A DNA stretch of 64,000 nt from Palsa-504 sp963789225 (GCA_963789225.1 CAWBKD010000017.1:138912-202911); one strand, 5' to 3'. Shown: positions 46,094-53,869, counted from the first letter of the stretch. A program made the numbers and translations. The notes: a model not told the origin generated them from the sequence alone.

Positions 46094-46426
46094 TTACTGC
46101 CCTTGTCGCAGCGTGAGGTACGCAGCGAACGTATCGATGCAGGACACGCGGCTCTCGTAGACAGACACCGCAGTGAGGAGATGCCCCGCCAGCTGCGTCA
46201 TGGTCTCGTCGTCGATGCCGTCCTGGATCTCCAACTGGTGCACCTTGGCGACCATCGCATCCAGTTGTGCCGGATCCTGCGTGCAGTACCGGGTCAAGGC
46301 GGTGATGTCCTGCTGGTAGGCGGACGGGGGCGCCGATGACGCCGTCGTAGTCGTGGAGGCGGAATTCGCGCACCCGGTTACGGCTACGGCGGCAGCGACC
46401 ACGATTAAGGCAGACAGCCTGAGCAT
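46094..46426 (-). CDS. Predicted lipoprotein, unknown
   Basis: 110 aa from the ATG at 46426. The N-terminus is a lipoprotein signal peptide: MLRLSALIVVAAAVAVTGC with the lipobox AVTGC, followed by a Ser/Thr linker. The mature part is helical and contains two Cys residues (RYCTQDPAQLD and RVSCIDTFAAYL) that may pair. It probably works at the outer face of the membrane with the small membrane protein encoded downstream. The 228 bp upstream separate it from the divergent gene at 46655 and include a strong AAGGAGG site before an ATG at 46622 on the reverse strand, with a short frame starting MVLAHAGPLALM. Confidence 0.7.
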   Translation of the reverse strand: MLRLSALIVVAAAVAVTGCANSASTTTTASSAPPSAYQQDITALTRYCTQDPAQLDAMVAKVHQLEIQDGIDDETMTQLAGHLLTAVSVYESRVSCIDTFAAYLTLRQGQ

Positions 46427-46654
46427 GGTTAACCCCTCCCTGCGCGACCCCCCTCGCGTCGCGCACTTCGATAGGGAGACGCGGCAATCGGGGCGCGGGT
46501 GCACATGCCGATGAACCCGACGCCAGGACGTGACCGGGATGAGCTGCGGGCGTTACTGCTAGAGCCTCGCTCAGCTCGATCCTGCTCATCAGCGCCAGCG
46601 GCCCGGCATGCGCCAGGACCATGAGCGGACCTCCTTGGGCTATGCTCGCCGTGC

Positions 46655-47098
46655 ATGATGGAAGACACATGGGCGAGCCGTGACCTGCCTGTACTCGAAG
46701 CCGTTGCAGACAGAATCGACCGGCTTTTCAGGCCGGGCGGCGGATATCCGGAGGCCTGGCAGATCGCCGACAGTACCGGGATGGAGATCCTGGACGTAGT
46801 GACCGCGCTGAATGCGCTGAACGGTACCTACATCAAGCTGCGCACGGAAGTGACGACGCCGTCGAAGTGGCACATAACTGACGTGACCCCGGCGGCGCGG
46901 CGTGCAGTAGGGCAATGGCCGACGGGCGCGAGTCTTGTCGAGCGGCTCGCCTCCGGCATCTCCCAGGCTGCGGAACAAGAGCAGGACCCCGAGCAGAAAC
47001 GCAGGCTGCGCTCCGTTGCCCGAGAGCTCGGCGGCGCCGCCAAGGCGATCGCCATCAACGTGGCGAGCGAGATGCTCGAGCACCGTCTCCCGCACTGA
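46655..47098 (+). CDS. Unknown actinobacterial protein, possible winged-helix
   Basis: 147 aa from the ATG at 46655. The N-terminal half alternates helices and short strands (YPEAWQIADSTGMEILDVVTALNALNG, shown by its ends YPEAWQIAD and VVTALNALNG; then YIKLRTEV), like a winged-helix domain. The C-terminal half is a long amphipathic helix pair (VERLASGISQAAEQEQDPEQ, VARELGGAAKAIAINV). Proteins of this shape occur widely in Streptomyces mobile regions with no known role. It has no neighbours within an obvious operon. Confidence 0.65.
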   Translation: MMEDTWASRDLPVLEAVADRIDRLFRPGGGYPEAWQIADSTGMEILDVVTALNALNGTYIKLRTEVTTPSKWHITDVTPAARRAVGQWPTGASLVERLASGISQAAEQEQDPEQKRRLRSVARELGGAAKAIAINVASEMLEHRLPH

Positions 47099-47159
47099 CC
47101 CTAGAGGCTTCCGGTAATCAGACGGAAGCAGGCAGACTTAGCTGGTCTTTATCGCATAC

Positions 47160-47543
47160 ATGTTTGATCCTGGCAAGGTGACACGCGACCGTCCCGGACC
47201 TGACCATGACCGGCTGATCGTGGCCCGGCTGACGGGCATCGCCCAACGGCACGCGCGCTGGCGTGAGCTGACCGAGGCCGAGACGGCGGCCGCTGTGGCC
47301 GAGCTCCGGGAGACAGCGGACGGCAGGCACGACCTGCTGGCCGAGGTGGCTGGAATCCTAGTCGGAGCACACGAGGGTGGGCTCGACGAGCCGAGGGCGA
47401 GGACTGCCGCCCAGTTGTGCCATCTGGCAGGTGCCGACGAGGACCTGACCCCGCAGTGGATCGAGGAGGGGCGGAGCCGGGCCGAGGCCAGGAGGATGCC
47501 ACCGTTCAGCCGACCGGGTCGACGTGCAGCACGCCCTCAGTAG
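47160..47543 (+). CDS. Unknown small helical protein
   Basis: 127 aa from the ATG at 47160. It is helical and charged, with RDRPGPDHDRLIVARLTGIA, TEAETAAAVAELRE and LLAEVAGILVGAHEG, and ends in a basic Arg/Pro tail. The pattern resembles short hypothetical proteins common in actinobacterial islands. There is no signal peptide or membrane segment, so it is cytosolic. No function can be assigned. Confidence 0.6.
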   Translation: MFDPGKVTRDRPGPDHDRLIVARLTGIAQRHARWRELTEAETAAAVAELRETADGRHDLLAEVAGILVGAHEGGLDEPRARTAAQLCHLAGADEDLTPQWIEEGRSRAEARRMPPFSRPGRRAARPQ

Positions 47544-47589
47544 CAAGGCCCGGCCGTCAATTCGCGCAAATGGGCTGTAGCCTGGCGCG

Positions 47590-48039
47590 GTGCCCAGATC
47601 AACGCAGACTTGGGTCCGCAAGCGGGCCTGTCCGGTGGATTTGGCCGGAGGCCAGTGCATTGGCGGCGAGGAGATCCTCACCCAGCACACCAAGGAGCGC
47701 GGCCAGTACATCAAGGCGCCGAGGCCGGACATGAAGGACGAGGTCGAGTTGTCTGTGATGCGAGGCAGGCTGACTGTAGCTGCCGCATACCAGCAGCGGA
47801 ACGGTGGGCTGCCTGCCCATCCGGCAGACGTGGAAAGAGCCGACGTCCGCTACACCACTGCTCAGCGCCTACGCGACGCCGGCTTCGCGGTGATCCACAC
47901 ATGTGGTCCGGCTGGCGAGGGTTACGGTCACGTTTCAGTCGTTTGGCCGCCCGCGAATCCTCTTGACGAGCCAGACCGGAACTGGCCGACGGCTGTCCAG
48001 GATGATTTTGATACGTGCTTTACTGAGCAGGAGGGATGA
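47590..48039 (+). CDS. Unknown protein, first gene of a coupled pair
   Basis: 149 aa from the GTG at 47590. It contains RRDAGFAVIHTCGPAGEGYGHVSVVWPPANP-like features (seen here as RLRDAGFAVIHTC and GYGHVSVVWP), a mixed alpha/beta segment, and an acidic C-terminus. The conserved-looking strand-helix part may be a small globular domain. Its stop overlaps the start of the next gene by four bases (ATGA), so the two are translated together. Function unknown. Confidence 0.6.
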   Translation: MPRSTQTWVRKRACPVDLAGGQCIGGEEILTQHTKERGQYIKAPRPDMKDEVELSVMRGRLTVAAAYQQRNGGLPAHPADVERADVRYTTAQRLRDAGFAVIHTCGPAGEGYGHVSVVWPPANPLDEPDRNWPTAVQDDFDTCFTEQEG

Positions 48040-48557
48040 GGACAGTGAATCTGGACACGCTTGTGAGCGCCGGGCAGCCTCCGTGGCACCCTGTACCGGC
48101 TGCTCAGGACGTCGACGTCTGGGACAAGTATGACTTCCCGTTGCATGGCACATACCGCCTAGGCGATGAGGTGATCGTCTTCACACTCGTTACCACAGGG
48201 GGCAGCCGGTCGCTGTGGGCTTATGTTCCGGTACCGCCTGAGCAGCGCGAGGCTGTATCGGATCCCCGGTTTGACACCAAGGCCGAGTTTGACGCTTTCC
48301 TCGCAGGCTGTTTCGCCGGACATGAGGCAGTGTTTGCAGCGGCGGAGAATTTCGTCATCACTTCCAGGTCCGACGGAATCCTCATTCCGCTGGGCAGGTA
48401 CGGGCTTCTCGCCGCCGGCGCAAGGTGGTATGCCCAGCGGGCTGCAATGCGCGCGGCACAGCGGGCGCAGGAGGTCGCCAAGCAGGCAGATGCAGCGGCC
48501 GACGACGACAGCCTGCTGCAAGTCACTCAGGGCGCCCTTGCCGACCTTCCGGTCTGA
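48036..48557 (+). CDS. Unknown protein, second gene of a coupled pair
   Basis: 173 aa from the ATG at 48036. The N-terminal part is beta-rich (YDFPLHGTYRLGDEVIVFTLV, shown by its ends YDFPLHG and DEVIVFTLV; then LWAYVPVPPEQ). A central helix region contains FDAFLAGCFAGHEAVFAAAE, and the C-terminus is a long Ala/Arg/Gln helix (RAAQRAQEVAKQADAAADDD). Coupling to the previous gene suggests a complex of the two products. No family recognised. Confidence 0.62.
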   Translation: MRTVNLDTLVSAGQPPWHPVPAAQDVDVWDKYDFPLHGTYRLGDEVIVFTLVTTGGSRSLWAYVPVPPEQREAVSDPRFDTKAEFDAFLAGCFAGHEAVFAAAENFVITSRSDGILIPLGRYGLLAAGARWYAQRAAMRAAQRAQEVAKQADAAADDDSLLQVTQGALADLPV

Positions 48558-48724
48558 CGGGGCGCTGTCCCTAAGTCTCCAAGCAACTGGGCCAGGGGAC
48601 CTGGCCGCACTTGCGGCACGGCAGGCCTTCAGAGCTCACTCCGGCGTTTCCCTTCCGTGCCGGGGCCGGATGCATTCCGGCCATGCGTCCGCGCCTGCGA
48701 TAATGGCCTGAAAAGCAAAAATGG

Positions 48725-48812
48725 CCGCCCCCGCTTGCGACGGGGGCGCGCCACATAACTCAGACCCTGGACGTCTGAGGGCAATCCCCGCCGCTGATTA
48801 TATATCAGCGGC
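48725..48812. promoter_or_regulatory. Cluster of three hairpins, the last an AT-centred palindrome
   Basis: GCCCCCG-CTTGCGA-CGGGGGC (48727-48747), CAGAC-CCTGGAC-GTCTG (48762-48778) and GCCGCTGAT-TATAT-ATCAGCGGC (48790-48812) follow one another in the 406-bp gap 48558-48963. The first may terminate the coupled pair. The last resembles an operator. The rest of the gap holds the start of the HTH remnant. Confidence 0.55.
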
Positions 48813-48865
48813 TCGTATATGCCTCAACGGCCAGGCCGGTCAGGAGGCATATCGGGAGAAATGGC

Positions 48866-49063
48866 CCGCGTACACGGGAGCAGGAACTGCGCCAGGCGAT
48901 TGAGGCCGCGGACCTGCCCGCCCGGGATTACCGGGTTTACCGCGCGCTGTTCGCCCGGGCGCGGTGGGTGTCGGCTCGGATAGCCGACCAGTACCAGCCG
49001 CGGTCCCTGGATCAGCTCGCGGCTTCCGCGAAGATGAGCAAGGCGAATGTGTGCCGTGCGCTG
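48866..49063 (+). pseudogene. Remnant of a replication-type helix-turn-helix protein
   Basis: The frame without a start codon reads REQELRQAIEAADLPARDYRVYRALFARA, in parts LPARDYRVYRALF, then YQPRSLDQLAASAKMSKANVCRAL. This is the N-terminal wHTH region seen in many proteins of actinomycete plasmids and integrative elements. A nearby ATG at 48861 is one base out of frame, so a frameshift is likely. After CRALM the sequence departs from the family. Confidence 0.5.
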
Positions 49064-49524
49064 ATGACGCACGCCCCGGCGAATGGATCGATATCGCGGG
49101 CGTCAGCGCGAACCACGGCGAGATTCTCATCATCGCCAATCACACCGTCCCGGTGGCTCCCGGTACTGTGCCATGGGACCGCTGGATGGGCTACACCATC
49201 CTCAATCCCGAGCGCAGCCCGGACGGCCGCATCGAGATCTTCGTGGTCGATCAGTACGCCCCCGCCTATGAGAGCGGCTTCACGCCTGAACGTGCACGCG
49301 AAGATGCCCTCGTCATACACACGCGCGAAGACAGCGCTCACACGGTTGAGGCTCGCACCTGCACAGACCCTCAGCACCCAGGCTGGTGTGAAATACGTAT
49401 CAGGCTCCACGAGCATACCCCGGCGAGGGCGGACCCCGATGAGCCAGCCGGAGCCTCGGAGTCTGTGACGGGTGGTGAGCTTCGCGAGCTCACCAATGAA
49501 CCTCCGCACAGCCACATGGCCTGA
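48964..49524 (+). CDS. Uncertain open frame with an unrecognised alpha/beta domain
   Basis: 186 codons from the GTG at 48964. The first ~35 codons overlap the HTH remnant in another frame and are probably not coding. From about 49075 on, the frame reads like protein: DIAGVSANHGEILIIANHTV, WDRWMGYTILNPE, IEIFVVDQYAPAYESGF and CTDPQHPGWCEIRIRLHEHTP. The true start is unclear, and an in-frame fusion with the remnant is possible. No family recognised. Confidence 0.45.
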   Translation: MGVGSDSRPVPAAVPGSARGFREDEQGECVPCADDARPGEWIDIAGVSANHGEILIIANHTVPVAPGTVPWDRWMGYTILNPERSPDGRIEIFVVDQYAPAYESGFTPERAREDALVIHTREDSAHTVEARTCTDPQHPGWCEIRIRLHEHTPARADPDEPAGASESVTGGELRELTNEPPHSHMA

Positions 49525-49552
49525 CTCGCCGGGCGCCGCATAGCCTTCCACC

Positions 49553-50293
49553 ATGTCGCTCCTCCTCGCGACCCAGCTCACCGCCACAGCCACCGCGATC
49601 CTCGCTGTTGGCGCGATCGTCACGGCCGTCTTCGCGGTCCTCGCCTTCCGCAAGCAGACCCGCGAAGTCCGCGCAATCGAGCGACAAGTCACGGACCAGC
49701 AGGAGCTGACGCAGCAGCAAGCCAAGCTACTCGAGGTCCAGTCCGGCCAGCTTGACCTGCAGGCCCAGCAGCTTCACGACCAGCGCGAGATCAATGCACT
49801 GCAGGCGAAAGACCTGCTTGAGTCCCTGCGGGAGCGGGCGCGGCAGCGGCAGGTCGCCGAACGCGAACAGGCCAACAAGGTCGTCCTCCGCATGAGCGCT
49901 ATCCCGTTTCCTCGCGACCCAGAAGAGGACGTATCTGACTTCGACGTGGCCCCTGGCGAAGTGGTTCACATGGCCGTCGTCCAAAACGAGTCACGTCGCC
50001 CAATTCAGAATGTGGCGTGCAGGTACGCCGGCCGCTCCGCTGTCGTGGTCGGACGGCTCGTTGACCCGCAGCACAGCGCGCCCGGAGAACCGCCCAGACT
50101 TATCGACTGGCTACCGCGATCCAGCGCCAGGGTGATACGCGCCGGACAGACTTATGGGCTCGCGTTCGAGCTCAACTCGCATCGCGTACCGATCGGCGAA
50201 GGCGGGGAGGCGCGGTTCACCGACGACGCTGGCCTGCACTGGCAACTCGATGAGAATCTGCACTTGAAGCAGTTGCCTCACCGCGACTGGTGA
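49553..50293 (+). CDS. Membrane protein with coiled coil, unknown
   Basis: 246 aa from the ATG at 49553. One N-terminal transmembrane helix (ATAILAVGAIVTAVFAVLAF) is followed by a cytosolic coiled coil (residues ~32-110, Gln/Leu/Arg-rich, as in ERQVTDQQELTQQQAKLLEV). A C-terminal beta-rich domain follows (VVHMAVVQNESRRPIQNVAC, ARFTDDAGLHWQLDENLHL). The order of anchor, coiled coil and beta domain resembles hypothetical proteins of Streptomyces islands. No enzyme motif. A cargo gene of unknown role. Confidence 0.72.
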   Translation: MSLLLATQLTATATAILAVGAIVTAVFAVLAFRKQTREVRAIERQVTDQQELTQQQAKLLEVQSGQLDLQAQQLHDQREINALQAKDLLESLRERARQRQVAEREQANKVVLRMSAIPFPRDPEEDVSDFDVAPGEVVHMAVVQNESRRPIQNVACRYAGRSAVVVGRLVDPQHSAPGEPPRLIDWLPRSSARVIRAGQTYGLAFELNSHRVPIGEGGEARFTDDAGLHWQLDENLHLKQLPHRDW

Positions 50294-50416
50294 GGGCGGC
50301 TAGGTGTCCGCAATGCCCGGCTCTTCCCGCAGGCCCTGGTGGCTTAGCGACCGACGGCACGGTGGTGACGCTCACCGGGCCGCCGGGCCGTTCCGCCGCG
50401 CATCTGGTGGACCAAT

Positions 50417-50875
50417 GTGCACGACCGATCCGTCGGCTCAGCCGCGAGCCCTGCAGCGGGGCTTGCGCAGGACCGTAGGGCCGCAATTCGAGCGGGGATC
50501 CAAACCGGGGTCGTGGCGGGGGCTTTGTTCGGGGTCGCGGCCGGGGTTGCGGCCGGGATTTTGTCCGGGGTCGTAGCAGGGGCTATAGCCGCGGTCGTAG
50601 TTGCAGTCGGGGCGTGCGTAGTGGGCGGTGTCGCTGGAAGCTTTAGGCTGGCATGGCCGTGGTTTGAAATGGCTGGGATGTGGCTCGCGCTGAACCACTG
50701 CCTGCCTCAACCGCTTATGGACTTCCTCGCCGATTCCCATAGGCGAGGCGTTCTCCGCCAAGTAGGCGCGGTCTACCAGTTCCGGCACATCGAACTGCAG
50801 CACCGGCTCGCCAACCGGGACGCAGTCAAACAGCAAGCGGACTCACCAGCTACACCTCCCGAGGCGGATGAATAG
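50417..50875 (+). pseudogene. C-terminal part of a NACHT-type (STAND NTPase) membrane protein
   Basis: 152 codons. A glycine-zipper-like hydrophobic segment (GVVAGALFGVAAGVAAGILSG and following) leads to MWLALNHCLPQPLMDFLADSHRRGVLRQ and VGAVYQFRHIELQHRL. That ending is characteristic of actinobacterial NACHT proteins, which carry several hundred N-terminal residues with P-loop motifs. None of that is present here; upstream is unrelated sequence. NACHT/STAND proteins are often antiviral sensors. This copy is a remnant, or at best a truncated membrane stub. Confidence 0.6.
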
Positions 50876-51076
50876 CCCTCTATCGAAACTCGACAAGGCG
50901 GCCGGGAAGTACTCAACGCCGCTGGACAGGTACTCGCAGACGCGGGCGGCGCCCGGCCTGGTGAAGTCGGTGCCCGGAGGAACTGGCCCTCCCCTTTCCT
51001 CCCGGCTGTCAGCCTGCCAGGGGTGGCCAGGACGCGGGTCACTGCGCGGGTGCCGTCCCGGCGGCTGGTCCAGGAG

Positions 51077-51853
51077 TCAGCCCGCTGTCAGCGTGATGCT
51101 CCAGGAACACTCAGAGTTGACTTCGAGGTGGTATGTGCTCCCCTGGTCCTGCGGGTAGACCGTGGTGGTCTGGCTGCCGCCGGTGCCGAGCTGATTGGCG
51201 ATCGACTGGTCATCGTAGTCCCCGCTGGAAGGGCTGCCGCTGACCATGTCCGCGATGAAATTCCCCGACGACCCGAACGCGGAGCAGCTGTAGCTGTAGT
51301 GCGCCGTCACTGACGAGCTGTTGACCACGAACGGTGCCGAATTCCGGATGCCGCTGCCAGAGAAGGTGATAAGCACGCTCGAGGCTGGTGCCGTATGGGG
51401 GCTTGAGGCTGGTGCCGTATTAGGAGCGGGAGCAGCGGCGGCGGCCGTGGCGGTCCTGGTGACAGTAACGGTCGGCGCAGCGGCCACCCTCCTGGTGACA
51501 GTGACGGTCGGCGCAGCTGCCGCCGCAGTGACTGTGACCGTCGGCGCCGGTGTGGCCTTGGATTTGGTCGCTCCCGCAGCCCCGATCGCTACGCCGATGA
51601 ACAGCAAGACAAGGCCGGCCACCGACGCGATCAGGATGGTTCGCACTCGGTGGCGCCGACCTGGTAGGGCGTGCGGGTGCCCGGGAGGACCAGTGTCTTG
51701 CCTGAAGTCCCCGGGCGGCTGGTCCAGTTGCGGCTGGCCCGGCCAGCCGGGCGGCTGCCCGGTCCGTTGGTACACGGTCGGTTGCTGCGGCCATGATTGT
51801 GGACCATAAGGGTCCGGTTGCTGGTACGGGCCCTGCGGTGGCTGGTAGGTCAT
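51077..51853 (-). CDS. Single-pass membrane protein with Pro-rich N-terminus and APTVTVT repeats
   Basis: 258 aa from the ATG at 51853. The first ~85 residues are Pro/Gln/Tyr/Gly-rich (YQPPQGPYQQPDPYGPQS type). A basic stretch (RRHRVR) precedes one transmembrane helix (ILIASVAGLVLLFIGVAIGAAG). Outside is a repeated APTVTVT linker (three copies) and a C-terminal beta-type domain with SYSCSAFGSSGNF and YHLEVNSECSWSITLTAG, where two Cys may pair. Proteins of this build are common exported proteins of actinomycetes. The 201 bp between it and the NACHT remnant contain a possible short frame at 50868 but nothing convincing. Confidence 0.75.
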   Translation of the reverse strand: MTYQPPQGPYQQPDPYGPQSWPQQPTVYQRTGQPPGWPGQPQLDQPPGDFRQDTGPPGHPHALPGRRHRVRTILIASVAGLVLLFIGVAIGAAGATKSKATPAPTVTVTAAAAAPTVTVTRRVAAAPTVTVTRTATAAAAAPAPNTAPASSPHTAPASSVLITFSGSGIRNSAPFVVNSSSVTAHYSYSCSAFGSSGNFIADMVSGSPSSGDYDDQSIANQLGTGGSQTTTVYPQDQGSTYHLEVNSECSWSITLTAG

Positions 51854-51996
51854 TGTTCCGTCTCTCCCCACGCACACTCTGTCACGACAGAGACGCGACG
51901 GGATCGGAAAGGTGCACGAAGAGTGCCAACCTGACGCGGCCTCGTGACTGTTCTGTACCCGAACGAGCCAGGAGCCGCCGGATGCGCCCGATTCGG

Positions 51997-52185
51997 TCAG
52001 AGCTCGTGGCCGATCCGTGTCCCGAACGGCCCGGGGATGGTGACGAATGGCCCTCTTGCGCTGGACCAGAACAGGTTCACTCCGCGCCTGCCGTGGGCGC
52101 GGCCGTGGCGGTAGTTGGCGTGGGCGTGCCCGGCGTGGTGTGCCAGGACCGCGACGATGACGGCAACGATGACGATGGTGGTCAT
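51997..52185 (-). CDS. Small membrane protein, second gene of a coupled pair
   Basis: 62 aa from the ATG at 52185, which overlaps the stop of the preceding gene (ATGA). One N-terminal hydrophobic segment (TTIVIVAVIVAVLAHHAG) is followed by His/Arg-rich residues and the ending GVNLFWSSARGPFVTIPGPFG. Small proteins of this kind sit beside transfer genes in actinomycete plasmids. No function can be assigned. Confidence 0.5.
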   Translation of the reverse strand: MTTIVIVAVIVAVLAHHAGHAHANYRHGRAHGRRGVNLFWSSARGPFVTIPGPFGTRIGHEL

Positions 52186-52391
52186 GACTGATCGGTCCTT
52201 CCGATTGCCTGCCGGATGACGGCAACCTGCTCGGTGTCGGGCATCCCGTCGAAGTGGATGTGAAGGTCACGGAACGGCAGTGCTGGCCGCGCTGCAGTCT
52301 CCGCAATTGGGTGACCACGGTCGGCGGGCCTACGGCCCCGTCCCGCACCTTCCAGAGCGCCACAGGCTGCGCGTCGCGTCGCTCGGCCCAC
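52182..52391 (-). CDS. Small unknown protein, first gene of a coupled pair
   Basis: 69 aa from a GTG at 52391; the real start is uncertain. The C-terminal half (LPFRDLHIHFDGMPDTEQVAVIRQAIG) looks like folded protein, while the N-terminal half is Arg/Ala/Gly low complexity and may be non-coding. The 4-bp overlap with the next gene is the main support. Confidence 0.4.
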   Translation of the reverse strand: MGRATRRAACGALEGAGRGRRPADRGHPIAETAARPALPFRDLHIHFDGMPDTEQVAVIRQAIGRTDQS

Positions 52392-52435
52392 CGCATCAGC
52401 ACGACTACCGCAGCGAGGGCCGGGACTCTGCAGAC

Positions 52436-52687
52436 GGCCGAGGTGGCGTGTACGCGCTTATCGACGATCCAGACGGTCCGATCCGCCGACAGGTCGCGCG
52501 TTCAACCGACGACATAACGGGCAGGATGCCCACACCGGATGAAGCGCGAGAACTGGGCCTGCCGCCCGGGGTGCCGGTGTTCCGCGTCCTGCGGACGGTC
52601 TACGACACAGCCAGGCCACTCGAGGTGCAGGACTCGGTCGCCGCCGCCGACCGGCACCAGTTCCGCTACGAGGTCGAAATGAGGTAA
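52436..52687 (+). pseudogene. C-terminal UTRA-domain remnant of a GntR-family regulator
   Basis: The frame gives YALIDDPDGPIRRQVARSTDD, then MPTPDEARELGLPPGVPVFRVLRTVYDTARPLEVQDSVAAADRHQFRYEVEMR, shown by its parts DEARELGLPPGVPVFRVLR and DRHQFRYEVEMR. This is the last ~80 residues of a GntR/HutC UTRA ligand domain. The DNA-binding half is missing. GntR regulators control transfer in actinomycete integrative elements. Confidence 0.65.
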
Positions 52688-52694
52688 GACCGCT

Positions 52695-53729
52695 GTGACT
52701 GGTCAGCTCCGCATCGGGGTTTGCCTGTCCCTGTCCGGCAGATTCGCGCAGTTCGGCCGCCAGGCCGCCCAAGGCCTCGAAACGTGGCGCGCCCTCGACG
52801 GCACCGCAGACATCCTCATCGAAGACGACGGCAGCGACCGGCGGACGCTTGAGGCAGTCCTGCCGGGCGTGGCCGCGCGCTGCGACATCCTCCTCGGGCC
52901 CTACTCCACGCAGCTGATGCGCGCGGCAGGCCGCATGGCCGCGGAATCGGGCTGGCTCGTATGGAACCATGGCGGTTCCGGCGATGACGTGGAAAGCGCG
53001 ACCCCAGGCCACGTGGTCTCAGTCCTGACGCCAACCAGCCGGTACGCCGAGCCCTTCCTGCTGCGCCTGGCCAGCGAGCCGGGGGAGTGGTGCGACCTGT
53101 GCATCGTCCACGGGCCCGGCAGCTTCGGCCGCCAGGTGGCCGATGGAGCCGAAGTCATCGCGCGGCAGCTCGGCATCCACACGGTGCGCGCCGCCGCTGA
53201 TGAACAGATCCCGCCATCAGGCATCTCGACGGCTTGGGACCTATTCAGCGCAGGTGTCTTCGAGCAAGACGCCGACATGGTCGCGAAGGCACTCCGCTCA
53301 GCGACCCCGCCACGCGAGATATGCGCCATAGCGGCGGGGGTACGGACGTTCGGGCACGTCGTGGACGACCCCGCTGGCGTCTTCGGCATTGCCCAGTGGT
53401 TTCCCGGCAGCGATCAGGAGGTCGATCTCGGGCCCGCTGAGGACGAGTTCCTCGGTGCCTACGTCGGCCGGGTGGGCGTGGTGCCTGATTACCCCGCGGC
53501 GCAGGCCACGGCAGGCGGCGTGATCGCTACGCACTGCGCGCGGCTGGCTGGCGGCACGGACAGAGACGGCCTGTGGGCAGCCGCGGCCGCATTGGAGACG
53601 TCGACCCTGTTCGGCGGCTTCAAGATCGACCCTCGGAACGGCACTCAGTTGAGCCACCGGACGGTTCTGGTGCGCTGGGCGGACGGCGGACCGGTACCGG
53701 TGAGCGTATCGGCCCAAGTACCGCGCTGA
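52695..53729 (+). CDS. Substrate-binding-protein-like, without signal peptide
   Basis: 344 aa from the GTG at 52695, seven bases after the UTRA remnant. The fold is that of branched-chain amino acid (Leu/Ile/Val) type periplasmic binding proteins: LRIGVCLSLSGRFAQFGRQAAQG, CDILLGPYSTQLMRAAGRMA, WLVWNHGGSGDD, EWCDLCIVHGPGSFG and FGGFKIDPRNGTQ. There is no signal peptide or lipobox, since the N-terminus starts directly with the first strand. It probably binds its ligand in the cytosol, perhaps as a sensor paired with the GntR protein that once stood upstream. No ABC transporter partner is nearby. Confidence 0.8.
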   Translation: MTGQLRIGVCLSLSGRFAQFGRQAAQGLETWRALDGTADILIEDDGSDRRTLEAVLPGVAARCDILLGPYSTQLMRAAGRMAAESGWLVWNHGGSGDDVESATPGHVVSVLTPTSRYAEPFLLRLASEPGEWCDLCIVHGPGSFGRQVADGAEVIARQLGIHTVRAAADEQIPPSGISTAWDLFSAGVFEQDADMVAKALRSATPPREICAIAAGVRTFGHVVDDPAGVFGIAQWFPGSDQEVDLGPAEDEFLGAYVGRVGVVPDYPAAQATAGGVIATHCARLAGGTDRDGLWAAAAALETSTLFGGFKIDPRNGTQLSHRTVLVRWADGGPVPVSVSAQVPR

Positions 53730-53785
53730 ACCAGCGTCCACTGGACGCGGGCAACCCTGGGGCAATCGCACAACCGAAAGTGACC

Positions 53786-53811
53786 ATCGTTGGCCAACGT
53801 TGGCCAACGAT
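53786..53811. promoter_or_regulatory. 26-bp perfect palindrome near the island's right end
   Basis: ATCGTTGGCCAACG followed by its exact complement: two TTGGCCAA palindromes separated by CG and bounded by ATCG/CGAT. It lies 60 bp inside the right att site. It is likely to be a binding site for an element-encoded protein (regulator, excisionase or transfer protein). Confidence 0.7.
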
Positions 53812-53816
53812 TACTG

Positions 53817-53827
53817 TGCAGGTCAGC
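53817..53827. repeat. Candidate integrase arm site, right
   Basis: TGCAGGTCAGC, the same sequence and orientation as 43236-43246. It lies 45 bp inside the right att site, between that site and the palindrome. Confidence 0.45.
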
Positions 53828-53869
53828 CAGGGAACGCCGGACGGGTCCGCTGGGTAACGGGCCTGCCGA

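Noticed and set aside
47590..48557. Toxin-antitoxin module
   Set aside because: The gene pair is coupled, but neither protein shows a toxin fold, and the sizes (149 and 173 aa) are not typical. Kept only as an unknown pair.
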